From positions 1 to 64,000 of the forward strand of contig UQID01000005.1 in NCBI GenBank assembly GCA_900541045.1: DNA of 64,000 nucleotides. Reading direction: 5' to 3'. This stretch comes from an uncultured Collinsella sp. GTDB taxonomy: Bacteria; Actinomycetota; Coriobacteriia; Coriobacteriales; Coriobacteriaceae. Both the position numbers and the translations under genes were made by a program. The notes under the pieces are model-generated. The model searched no databases. It had not been told where the DNA came from and saw nothing but the letters and a program-made list of their open reading frames with translations. Shown here one piece after another: positions 50,753 to 59,207 of this stretch. Each line of letters opens with the position of its first letter. Within the stretch, counting starts at the first letter, position 1.

Positions 50753-51820
50753 CTACAGGGTCGGTTCAATACCCAAATGCTCGAATGTGCGCAAGGTTGC
50801 CTGGCGACCCTGCGGTGTGCGAATCATCAAGCCGCACTGCAGCAGATAGGGCTCGTAGACATCCTCGAGCGTACCCGGGTCCTCGCCCACCGCACTGGCA
50901 AGCGTCGTCAGGCCGACGGCACGTCCGGAGAACGTCTTGGCAAGCGTCTCCAAAATGCGAATATCCATCCAGTCCAAGCCGAGCTCATCGATCTCAAAGA
51001 ACTCGAGTGCCTGACGGCAGATATCGAGCTCGATGGGACCGTTGCCGCGCACCTGCGCATAGTCGCGCACGCGCTTGAGCAGACGGTTGGCAAGACGCGG
51101 CGTGCCGCGCGAACGCGAGCCGATCTCGAGCGCGCTGGGATGGTCAATCGTCACGCCCAGGATGGTCGCCGAGCGTGTCACAATCTGGGCGAGTTCCTCG
51201 ACGGTGTAGTAATCCAGACGATACGAAATGCCAAAACGGTCGCGTAGCGGGCCGGTCAACATGCCCGAGCGAGTCGTTGCCGCCACCAGCGTGAACTTGG
51301 GGGTATCCAGGCGAATCGAGCGTGCAGCCGGACCCTTTCCGATCACGATATCGAGGGCAAAGTCCTCCATCGCAGGATACAGGACCTCCTCGACCGAGCG
51401 GTTGAGGCGGTGGATCTCGTCGATAAACAGCACGTCGCCCGGTTGCAAGTTAGTCAGGATGGCAGCCAGGTCGCCGGTGCGCGCGATGGCCGGACCGCTC
51501 GTCGTCTTAATCTGAGCGCCCAGCTCGTTGGCGATAACCGTAGCCAGCGTGGTCTTGCCCAGACCCGGAGGGCCCGAGAAGATCACGTGGTCGAGCGTCT
51601 CGCCGCGGCTTTGCGCCGCCTCGATGAGCACGCGAAGGCTCTGCTTGATGTGTTCCTGGCCGCAGTAGTCATCCAGGCGCTGAGGGCGCAGGGTGCGGTC
51701 GACATCGAGGTCCTCGGGCGTCAGCTCCGAGCCCACCATGCGCTCGCCATGCGCCATGGATGCCGCCGGCGAGTTTCCGGGCGTCGACCACAGGTCCTGA
51801 GAATCATCGGCTTCCCACAT
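50753..51820 (-). CDS. ruvB: Holliday junction branch-migration ATPase RuvB
   Basis: A 355-residue AAA+ motor that, with RuvA, moves Holliday junctions in recombination repair. It has RPQRLDDYCGQEHIK, Walker A SGPPGLGKTTLA, Walker B DVLFIDEIHRL, the sensor TTRSGMLTGPLRDRFGI and the C-terminal winged helix with PYLLQCGLMIRTPQGR. The ATG at 51820 overlaps the ruvA stop (TGATG), the usual translational coupling. A GTG one codon upstream is possible. About 20 residues at the N-terminus are extra compared with E. coli. Confidence 0.97.
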   Translation of the reverse strand: MWEADDSQDLWSTPGNSPAASMAHGERMVGSELTPEDLDVDRTLRPQRLDDYCGQEHIKQSLRVLIEAAQSRGETLDHVIFSGPPGLGKTTLATVIANELGAQIKTTSGPAIARTGDLAAILTNLQPGDVLFIDEIHRLNRSVEEVLYPAMEDFALDIVIGKGPAARSIRLDTPKFTLVAATTRSGMLTGPLRDRFGISYRLDYYTVEELAQIVTRSATILGVTIDHPSALEIGSRSRGTPRLANRLLKRVRDYAQVRGNGPIELDICRQALEFFEIDELGLDWMDIRILETLAKTFSGRAVGLTTLASAVGEDPGTLEDVYEPYLLQCGLMIRTPQGRQATLRTFEHLGIEPTL

Positions 51821-52440
51821 CACGCATCCATTCCAAGTCGCTTAAGCGCCGCGCCGAGCAGATCCTCGACACGCATATCCTGCCCATCATACCCGCTCAG
51901 GGCAACATCGGTCTCCTGCGGGCTAAAGCCCATGGAAAGGAGCGCCGCGCGGGCATCGTCGATGGCCGAGGGGGCGGCAGTGGGCACAGACATCGCAACC
52001 TGTCCGGGAATCACGTCGACCGGCACAAAGCCCTTGTCCTTGGCAAAGGTGCACTTGAGTTCCAAGATGAGGCGCTGCGCTGTCTTTTTGCCCACACCGG
52101 GCACCTTGGCCATGCCCTTGTCATCCTCGGCCATTACCAGGGAATACAGTTGCCCCACGGTATAGGTGGAGAGCACGGCGAGCGCCAGGCGCGGACCGAC
52201 GCCCGAGACGGACACGAGCCGATCGAACATCGTGCGCTCGTCCTTGGAGGCAAAACCAAAGAGCGTCATGGCGTCCTCACGCACCTGCATGCGCGTGTAG
52301 AGGCGAACCTCGCCGCCGGGCGTAGGCAGCGTAGCGGCGGTGCTGCCCGAGATGCCGAGCTCAAAGCCCACGCCCGACACATCGACGACGGCCGAGCTCA
52401 TCGTGGCCTCGACGAGCGTTCCATGGAGCTGGGAAATCAT
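51820..52440 (-). CDS. ruvA: Holliday junction DNA helicase subunit RuvA
   Basis: A 206-residue RuvA, the tetrameric junction-binding subunit. It begins MISQLHGTLVE, has the helix-hairpin-helix SVSGVGPRLALAVLS and VPGVGKKTAQRLILELK, and a C-terminal domain III (DARAALLSMGFSPQETDVAL) for RuvB contact. Its ATG overlaps the ruvC stop and its stop overlaps the ruvB start, so ruvC-ruvA-ruvB is one tightly coupled operon. Confidence 0.97.
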   Translation of the reverse strand: MISQLHGTLVEATMSSAVVDVSGVGFELGISGSTAATLPTPGGEVRLYTRMQVREDAMTLFGFASKDERTMFDRLVSVSGVGPRLALAVLSTYTVGQLYSLVMAEDDKGMAKVPGVGKKTAQRLILELKCTFAKDKGFVPVDVIPGQVAMSVPTAAPSAIDDARAALLSMGFSPQETDVALSGYDGQDMRVEDLLGAALKRLGMDA

Positions 52441-52961
52441 CAGTATCCGGTTCCTCTCTGTTGATAGAACTCGCCACCGGTGAGGGCACGGGTGCGGCTG
52501 AGGTTTACGTGGCAGATGGCGCAAGCCAGGGCATCGGCGGCATGGTCGGGATGTGGGTCGTGGTCGAGCTGCGTGAGCGTGCGCACCATGTAGGCAACCT
52601 GTCGCTTATCTGCAGCGCCGGTGCCCACCACAGCCTGCTTGATCTGCATAGGCGTGTACTCGCCAATCTCGAGCGCGCATTCCGAAAGCGCCACGAGTGC
52701 AGCACCGCGGGCATGCGCCGTGGGGATGGCCGAGCGGACATTAGCACCAAAGTAGATGCTCTCGATAGCAGCGGTATCGGGTCGATAACGCTCCACGACG
52801 CCCTTGAGGTCGCGGGCGATATGCGACAGACGCACCGCGAGCGGACTGCCCGCGCTGGTCTCGATACAACCGTAGGCACGGCAGCGAACCTCGCCTCGCC
52901 GCTCCTCGATAATCCCCCAACCCGTATGGGCCAAACCGGGGTCGATACCCAAGATAACCAA
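52440..52961 (-). CDS. ruvC: Holliday junction resolvase RuvC
   Basis: A 173-residue RuvC endonuclease. The acidic residues lie in VILGIDPGLAHTGWG, AAIESIYFG and the C-terminal DHAADALACAICH. The start is TTG at 52961, 5 bases after GGGAGG; no ATG or GTG is available at the correct place, since the protein must begin at VILGIDPG. A TTG start may keep resolvase levels low. It is the first gene of the ruvCAB operon. Confidence 0.95.
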   Translation of the reverse strand: MVILGIDPGLAHTGWGIIEERRGEVRCRAYGCIETSAGSPLAVRLSHIARDLKGVVERYRPDTAAIESIYFGANVRSAIPTAHARGAALVALSECALEIGEYTPMQIKQAVVGTGAADKRQVAYMVRTLTQLDHDPHPDHAADALACAICHVNLSRTRALTGGEFYQQRGTGY

Positions 52962-53098
52962 GCCAGCCTCCCCTCGCCTTTTGCCAAGCGCAAGACAAGG
53001 CCCCGCGCATCATTCACGAACGTCTGTTCTAGAATAACACAACGGGACCAAGATGCTTAGTTGAAGTGTCGGGGTTGGGAGCGAATCCCATCCCATAG

Positions 53099-55084
53099 TT
53101 AATTTTGAGAAAAGAACGGGAATTGACGGGGGTCCACCGGCGGATGCGGCATCGGGCCACCCTGGGGCCCACCCTGCGGGCCGCCCTGACCGCCCATCAT
53201 CTTATCGATGGCGTCCTGAACCTCGCCCTCAAACTTCTTCATTCCCTCGTGCAAACGACGCTGACCGTCCTCGGAGCGCAGCTCCTCCATCTGCTCGGGC
53301 GAAATACCCAGTAGCTCGCCCAGCACGCCCATCATCTCGTTTCGCATGCGCTCGCTCGTATCCTCGTCAGCAAAACGGCGCACCTCGGCGCGCGCCAGCG
53401 AATCGACCGTCATACGCTCCTTGCCGTTAAGCCCCAGGTCGGACCACGCGAGCATGTACGGCCAGGAGCGCTCGGCAAACGAACGGGACGAAACGATCGG
53501 CGCCGTCGGCAACATACGGCGGGCAGCCTCACCCTGTCGAACGAGCATCAGCAGCAGCGAGCAGGCCTCGGGCTTGCCGGTGGCCATCGGGATATCGTCG
53601 AAAGATCGATTGCGGTCCACGTGTGCCTCGAGCGCGCCATCGACCTCACCCGGCTCAAGCCCGCCGAGCAGCTGTGCCGCGCGGTCGAGCATATCGACCG
53701 GACCGTCGAGCGTCGAGAGCGCCTGCGCCAGCACGCGCTCCATACAATCTTCCACCGCGTTGAGCGTCACGAGCTCTTGGGGCACCACGGCAGACGTGCG
53801 GTTGCGCACGCGCGCCACAAACTCAAGCGTCGACAGGTACACATCGCCAAAGGGCGCATAATCGCCCTGGTAGCCGCCGCAAAGCGCCGGCGCCGCCAGC
53901 GCGTACTCAGTTTTGGACAGCGGGCTCAGCGCCATCGCACCCAACTCGAGCGCCGTGTCCTCCAGCATGAGGCCCAGCGTACGCGAGCGCAGACGCTCGG
54001 CATCGCCCGCCGACACGTCGCGATCGAGCACACGCGCCGCATCCGGCGCATCGCGCTCGACGGTGCGAATGTGCAGACGCTCGGCGATGGCGCGGACGGC
54101 GGCACAGCGGGCAGCCTCGGCCTCTTCCTGCGCCGGCGTAAAGATACGGTTGCGCCCCAGCACCAGGCCAATCACATTACGCGGGCCCAGAGCGTCGACG
54201 GCCAGCGCCGCCAGCAGGGACGACGGCAAGTCGCCCTCGAGTGCCACCACAGCACGCGACGCACCGTGGGCTCGGGCGTTGTCGCGCACGGCGAGCACCA
54301 GCGCCTGCCAAAGCCACTCCTCGGAACGGAACTCGGGCAGTTCGTGATCTTCCAGGGCATCAAGCATCACGCCGCGCTGAATCTCCTGAACCAGCAGGCT
54401 CTCCTCAAAACACGGCGCCTGGGCCACCACGCGACCGCAGTCGTCGAGCACAAACGAACCGCCGGTATACACCGACTCGTCATAGGCACCGACCGGCGCC
54501 ATGCAGGCAAACCACACGCTGCGCTTGGATGCGATCTTGCGGTAGGCGCCGCTGCGAACGGCGGCAATGGCAGCAGTCTCGCGGTCGGTCATGTCAAACG
54601 CGTTGAATTGAAAATACGCGATGAGGTCGACGCCGGTCGGCAGCATCTCGAGTTCGCGGTCCAAGTCAAAAATCACGGCGATGCGCACGCCGTCCACGTC
54701 GAACACCGGCGGCGCCCAACGTGTGTCGTTGTTCTCGCCGCGCTGCAGGGCAATGCTCGAACGCGCCGGCACCACATGACCGTCCTTGAGCATCATGTAG
54801 TCGAGCAGCGGCTGGCCCTCAAACGAAACCGCCGCGGGCACGATGCAGATCATGTCAAGCTCCTGGATACGCTCGGCGACACCAGTCAAGCCGGCAAGCA
54901 TGTCGTGCTCAAAGTCGGCAGCGTCCACCAGGCCACCGGGCATGGCGCCCATAAAGAGCGGAGCCGGAACGCACAGCACGCGCGCCCCGCGCTCGCGGGC
55001 CAGACGAGCCTGGTCCTCGATGCGGCCGCAAATGCCCTCAATATCACCCAGGCGCATATCGATCTGTGCAAGCGCGAGCTTCAT
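53099..55084 (-). CDS. NadE-like protein with degenerate active sites
   Basis: A 661-residue protein with the layout of glutamine-dependent NAD synthetase: nitrilase-like domain (1-260), synthetase-like domain (about 265-480) and a unique C-terminal extension ending in a GGQGGPQGGPQGGPMPHPP tail. The start MKLALAQIDMRLGDIEGI and the stretch PLSKTEYALA...GDYAPFGDVYLSTL align with NadE. However, the nitrilase triad is gone: the Glu site reads CVPAPLFMG, the Cys site (ICED in active enzymes) reads IFDLDRE, and no catalytic Lys is evident. The ATP loop SGGIDSA is replaced by EGDLPSSLLA. I read it as a pseudoenzyme, perhaps a scaffold. A true nadE should exist elsewhere. Confidence 0.75.
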   Translation of the reverse strand: MKLALAQIDMRLGDIEGICGRIEDQARLARERGARVLCVPAPLFMGAMPGGLVDAADFEHDMLAGLTGVAERIQELDMICIVPAAVSFEGQPLLDYMMLKDGHVVPARSSIALQRGENNDTRWAPPVFDVDGVRIAVIFDLDRELEMLPTGVDLIAYFQFNAFDMTDRETAAIAAVRSGAYRKIASKRSVWFACMAPVGAYDESVYTGGSFVLDDCGRVVAQAPCFEESLLVQEIQRGVMLDALEDHELPEFRSEEWLWQALVLAVRDNARAHGASRAVVALEGDLPSSLLAALAVDALGPRNVIGLVLGRNRIFTPAQEEAEAARCAAVRAIAERLHIRTVERDAPDAARVLDRDVSAGDAERLRSRTLGLMLEDTALELGAMALSPLSKTEYALAAPALCGGYQGDYAPFGDVYLSTLEFVARVRNRTSAVVPQELVTLNAVEDCMERVLAQALSTLDGPVDMLDRAAQLLGGLEPGEVDGALEAHVDRNRSFDDIPMATGKPEACSLLLMLVRQGEAARRMLPTAPIVSSRSFAERSWPYMLAWSDLGLNGKERMTVDSLARAEVRRFADEDTSERMRNEMMGVLGELLGISPEQMEELRSEDGQRRLHEGMKKFEGEVQDAIDKMMGGQGGPQGGPQGGPMPHPPVDPRQFPFFSQN

Positions 55085-55124
55085 GGCTCAGCCCTTTCCG
55101 TCGTAAACCATCGAAATCGTAGTA

Positions 55125-55158
55125 AAAGCGCCGGCCGCATAATGCAGTCGGCGCTTGC
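55125..55158 (-). terminator. rho-independent terminator of the superoxide reductase gene
   Basis: AAGCGCCG pairs with CGGCGCTT on the minus strand around a loop of about 16 bases, followed by TTTACTA. It lies 44 bp after the stop codon. Confidence 0.75.
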
Positions 55159-55201
55159 ATGTGCATATGCTAGCTATGATACCCCGAGCGGGGGCGCGCT
55201 C

Positions 55202-55564
55202 CTAGAATGTAGCGGACCACAGCCCGTGCAGGTTGCAGTAGGCATAGACGGTACCGGTCTTGGAGCCGCCCGCGAAAAACGTCGCGGGCTTCATGCCGGG
55301 CTCAAGGTAATGGACCTCCAGACGGCCCTCGGCCTCAAGGGCAATCCACTCAATATAGTGCTCGGGCAGGCTGGGGTGCTCGACCGAGCCCACGCGTGCG
55401 CGGATCACGTGACCGTCACGCTCGCTCTCGACGACCGGCACGTGCTTCTCGTGCGCCGCGTCCTCAGTGTTTGCGGTCAGTTCCGTGCAGCCGGCAGGGG
55501 TCGCAACGTCGTCGCCAAGGGCGGCGATGAGCTTGCCGTCAGGGTCCTTAAAGAATTTCGCCAT
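55202..55564 (-). CDS. superoxide reductase (desulfoferrodoxin family, no desulforedoxin site)
   Basis: A 120-residue superoxide reductase. It reduces superoxide to peroxide without making oxygen, which suits an anaerobe. The catalytic iron centre ligands are present: EKHVPVVE, EHPSLPEHYIEWI and YAYCNLHGLW (Cys-x2-His). The N-terminal 35 residues align with the desulforedoxin domain (MAKFFKDPDGKLIAALGD) but have lost its four Cys, so it has only the active iron site (class III-like). AGGAG precedes the ATG at 55564. It is monocistronic, with its own terminator. Confidence 0.9.
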   Translation of the reverse strand: MAKFFKDPDGKLIAALGDDVATPAGCTELTANTEDAAHEKHVPVVESERDGHVIRARVGSVEHPSLPEHYIEWIALEAEGRLEVHYLEPGMKPATFFAGGSKTGTVYAYCNLHGLWSATF

Positions 55565-55714
55565 GATGTTCTCCTTTGCTGATGTGCCAATGTTCTTGAT
55601 GGTTCTTATGCCCAAAGGCAGACAAACCATCCACGGAATTGCAAATGAACACATAACGGGCGGGGACGATGGGGCAGCGTGTGCCATCCGCCCTGGCGGC
55701 CCCACCCGAGCGGG

Positions 55715-58700
55715 TTAGCGCCCGTCGCCGCCGAGCAGCGCCAGAACATCCTCGCGCGTGAACAGCGCCGACGAGATGCCGTCGCCGCCGAGCACACTGT
55801 TGACCAGGTCGCGCTTGGACTCCTGCATCTGCATAATGCGTTCCTCAATCGTGTCCTTGGCGATGAGCTTGTACACGGTCACGGTATGTTGCTGGCCAAT
55901 ACGATGCGCACGGTCGGTCGCTTGGTCCTGCGCCGCCACGTTCCACCACGGGTCGTAGTGGATGACCACTTCGGCCGCCGTCAGGTTCAGGCCCACGCCG
56001 CCCGCCTTGAGCGAAATCAAAAAGACTGGAACCTCGCCCGCTTGGAACTGCGCGACCATCTTGGCGCGGCTCTCCTTAGACGAAGCGCCCGTGAGTTTAA
56101 GGAAGGCGATGTCCTCCTTGGCCAAGCGCTTGCCGATGATATCGAGCATACCCGTAAACTGGCTGAACAACAGGATGCGATGTCCGCCGTCGAGTGCGCC
56201 GTGCACGAGCTCCATGCACGTATCGAGTTTGGCGCTCCCCGCCTTGTAATCCTCGTAGTGTAGACGCGGGTCGCAGCAGATCTGGCGCAGCTTGGTGAGC
56301 TCAGCGAGCACCTTGAGCTTGTCTTTCTTAAACTCGGATGACTCGCGGTGCTGCACCTGCTGGGCGATGCGGTCCTGGTTGGCCAGGTAGAGCTTGCGCT
56401 GCTCGCCGGTGAGCTGCGCCATGACCGTATCCTCGATCTTCTCGGGCAGGTCGGCCACCACGTCCTCCTTGACACGGCGCAGCACAAACGGCGACACGAG
56501 CGCCTGCAGGCGAGCGGCACTGTCGCCCTCGGCATGCTCGACCGGGCTTTCGAAGCGCTTGGCAAACGACTCGCGCGTGCCGAGCAGGCCCGGCATTAAA
56601 AAGTCGAAGATGCTCCAGAGCTCGGATAGGCGGTTTTCGATGGGCGTGCCCGTCAGGGCAAAGCGCACGCCGGCAGGCAGGCGCTTTGCGGCGCGCGCCA
56701 CCTGCGTGAGCGGGTTTTTAATGTACTGGGCCTCGTCGAGCACCACACGGGCAAAGTCCTGCTCGACGTACTCGTCGATATCGCGCCGCATAAGGTCATA
56801 CGACGTTACAACCACGTTATGCTCGGCCACGCCGGCGATTTGCACGCGACGCTGGGCCTTGGCGCCCACAATGGCGCACACATCGAGCGACGGGGCAAAG
56901 CGCTCCAGCTCGGCGGTCCAGTTGTACACAAGCGACGCAGGGCACACCACAAGCGTGGGCTTAGCGTCCCCCGCCTCCACGCGCGCCAGGATATGCGCGA
57001 TCATCTGCAGCGTTTTGCCCAGGCCCATATCGTCGGCCAAGATGCCGCCGAGGCCCAGGTGCTCGAGCGAGCCGAGCCACTGGTAGCCGTCGACCTGATA
57101 GCCGCGCAGTGTAGCCTTGAGCGAGACCGGCACCGTAAAGTCCATCTTGCCGAGCGTATCCAAACGCTCGACGGTGCGACGGAATGCAGCGTCGCGATCG
57201 GCTTCGAGCGCGGGCGTGCGCGCAAGCATGCTATCGACGAACAGGGTACTCGACGCGGGAAGCGACACGCCGTCGAGCAGGTCGACAGCATCGACCCCCA
57301 GATCATCGGCAAGGCCAAACGCGGCGCGCGCTCCCTCGTCCAGGCGCACGATATCGCCGGATGTCAGGCGCGCAAACGTCTGGTGGCGTTTGTACGAGTC
57401 GAGATAGATGGCAAGATCCGCGGCCGAAAGCCCGCTCGCGCCCAGCTCGACGTCGAGCAGGTTGCTCTTGACGGACGCGCGCACCGAAAGCTTGGGCGCG
57501 GGACGCACCGAGATCTGGCGCAGACGGTCGCTGAGCATGACCTCACCCAGCTCGGACAGCACAGACAGACCCTCGGTGAGCAGGCAGAACAAACTCTCGT
57601 CGTCGCGTTCCTCAAACGCCAGGCCGCCCTCGTAAAAGTCGAAATACAGGGCCGCCGTGTCCATAACGCGAAACTCTGCCACCTCGTCGCGCGGAGGCAC
57701 GCCCGGGCGCTGCTCTTCGAAGGGGCTGCCCGGAGCGCCCAGGCTAAAGAGGTCTGCCGACCAGTCGCCGTAGGTAACCGTAATTTTGCAGATCACGAGC
57801 CCATCGTCGACGCCGATCGCCATGGCAAAGCTCGGCTCGGGCGCCACGGTATCGAGCGCGGCAGGCGCGGTAAGGTCGGTGTAGTCGCGCAAAATGGGCA
57901 GCGCCATACGACAGAACTCCCCCACCTGGTCGGCAGCGATGTGAACCGGCGTGCGACAGGGCAGCAAGCGCGATAGGAACGGCGCCGCATGCCGGGCAAA
58001 CGCCACATCGGTGCGGCGCGCGCGGCGGGTGTCGACCAGATAGGCAACGTCGCCCGAAACAAAGCAGTATGCATCGGCCGGCAGGCGCAGGTCGTAGCTG
58101 CCACCGGCCGCCGGCGCGATCTTGGCGGCAAGGAGCGGTGGGCGCTTAGACGGCACCTCGTCCTCCCCTTCCGGAGGCATCTCAACCGCCACGTCATAGG
58201 TGCGATGCGTCGTCGTCCCCCGCGACCAGGCGGGCTCAAAGGAGATGGTCTGGCCGCGCAGCAGGTCCAGCACATATACGATGCTATGCACGGACAGCGG
58301 CAGCTGACGCTCGGCAACAAAACCGCTGCGGGCAAAGTCGTACGACGCCGAACGCGAGCTTGTGATGTCATCGAGATAGGCGACTGTCGTCACAACAAGG
58401 TTGAGCAGCTTTGTCGACACGTCTTCGAAGGCCTCAGGTGAATGGACAAACGTGAGCTTCTTGCCATAGGAGAACGTGCCACCGCGCACGTAGGCATCGG
58501 CCATGCCGTCGATGTCCTTGACCACGTAGGAGACCGATCCACAGCGGATGCGGAACTCGAGCGCCCAGCTAAAGCGGTCAGCGAACAGCGGATTGTAGTA
58601 CGGCACCAACGAGGGCTCCAACGCCGCTTTGGGGGCGTCGGGATCAACGGCACCGGCAAGCTTGCGGCGCATACTCGCCAGCTCATCCATGCGCGCGTCC

Positions 58701-59179
58701 GAAAGATCGGAGAGCGCCGCCACAAGGCTCGGGCTCGTGGGGACGGGCGCCGGAAAGGGAAAGTTGGGGTTGACGGCCGGCGCTTTGGGTGCGGTGCGCG
58801 CGGGCTGTTTCGACCGCGCCGTAAACGTGCGAACCGGCGTGCGCAGCCCCTCAACAGGCTCAATGCCGCTGGTGTCCAGGTACGCCAGCGCTGTGGCGAT
58901 GGCGTGCTTGCACATACCGGGATAGCGGTATGCGGCGGGGCAGTCGCAGTCGTAGTCGATAACCTCGTGCTCGTCCATGTCGAGCGCCACGTGCGTCTTG
59001 TACAGGTCGCCGCGCGAGCCGCGCACTGAGCCCTCAACCGTCACGTTTTTGGAGAAGCGCGAGCCGCTGTCCTCAATCGACAGCACGGCGCCGTTGAGCA
59101 TGAGCGAGCGGCCCTTCATAAAGGTGCCGCTCAACGCCGCCTCTTTGCGAAGCGCCTGCACAAACGTCCCCTGCGCCAT
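55715..59179 (-). CDS. SNF2-family helicase with N-terminal SWIM zinc finger
   Basis: A 1154-residue protein. A SWIM zinc finger (CDCPAAYRYPGMCKH; Cys78, Cys80, Cys90, His92) is at the N-terminus, a bacterial SNF2-associated domain fills the middle, and the SNF2 ATPase is at the C-terminus. Motifs: LADDMGLGKTLQM (I), VVLDEAQYIKNP (II), ALTGTPIENRLSELW (III), LLFSQFTGMLDI (IV) and TDRAHRIGQQHTVTVYKL (VI). Such proteins translocate on DNA and remodel protein-DNA complexes, including stalled RNA polymerase. GGAGG lies 5 bases before the ATG at 59179. It follows dnaE by 28 bp and is probably cotranscribed. Confidence 0.93.
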   Translation of the reverse strand: MAQGTFVQALRKEAALSGTFMKGRSLMLNGAVLSIEDSGSRFSKNVTVEGSVRGSRGDLYKTHVALDMDEHEVIDYDCDCPAAYRYPGMCKHAIATALAYLDTSGIEPVEGLRTPVRTFTARSKQPARTAPKAPAVNPNFPFPAPVPTSPSLVAALSDLSDARMDELASMRRKLAGAVDPDAPKAALEPSLVPYYNPLFADRFSWALEFRIRCGSVSYVVKDIDGMADAYVRGGTFSYGKKLTFVHSPEAFEDVSTKLLNLVVTTVAYLDDITSSRSASYDFARSGFVAERQLPLSVHSIVYVLDLLRGQTISFEPAWSRGTTTHRTYDVAVEMPPEGEDEVPSKRPPLLAAKIAPAAGGSYDLRLPADAYCFVSGDVAYLVDTRRARRTDVAFARHAAPFLSRLLPCRTPVHIAADQVGEFCRMALPILRDYTDLTAPAALDTVAPEPSFAMAIGVDDGLVICKITVTYGDWSADLFSLGAPGSPFEEQRPGVPPRDEVAEFRVMDTAALYFDFYEGGLAFEERDDESLFCLLTEGLSVLSELGEVMLSDRLRQISVRPAPKLSVRASVKSNLLDVELGASGLSAADLAIYLDSYKRHQTFARLTSGDIVRLDEGARAAFGLADDLGVDAVDLLDGVSLPASSTLFVDSMLARTPALEADRDAAFRRTVERLDTLGKMDFTVPVSLKATLRGYQVDGYQWLGSLEHLGLGGILADDMGLGKTLQMIAHILARVEAGDAKPTLVVCPASLVYNWTAELERFAPSLDVCAIVGAKAQRRVQIAGVAEHNVVVTSYDLMRRDIDEYVEQDFARVVLDEAQYIKNPLTQVARAAKRLPAGVRFALTGTPIENRLSELWSIFDFLMPGLLGTRESFAKRFESPVEHAEGDSAARLQALVSPFVLRRVKEDVVADLPEKIEDTVMAQLTGEQRKLYLANQDRIAQQVQHRESSEFKKDKLKVLAELTKLRQICCDPRLHYEDYKAGSAKLDTCMELVHGALDGGHRILLFSQFTGMLDIIGKRLAKEDIAFLKLTGASSKESRAKMVAQFQAGEVPVFLISLKAGGVGLNLTAAEVVIHYDPWWNVAAQDQATDRAHRIGQQHTVTVYKLIAKDTIEERIMQMQESKRDLVNSVLGGDGISSALFTREDVLALLGGDGR

Positions 59180-59207
59180 CACTTCCTCCAATCTCACCCG
59201 GGGTAGC

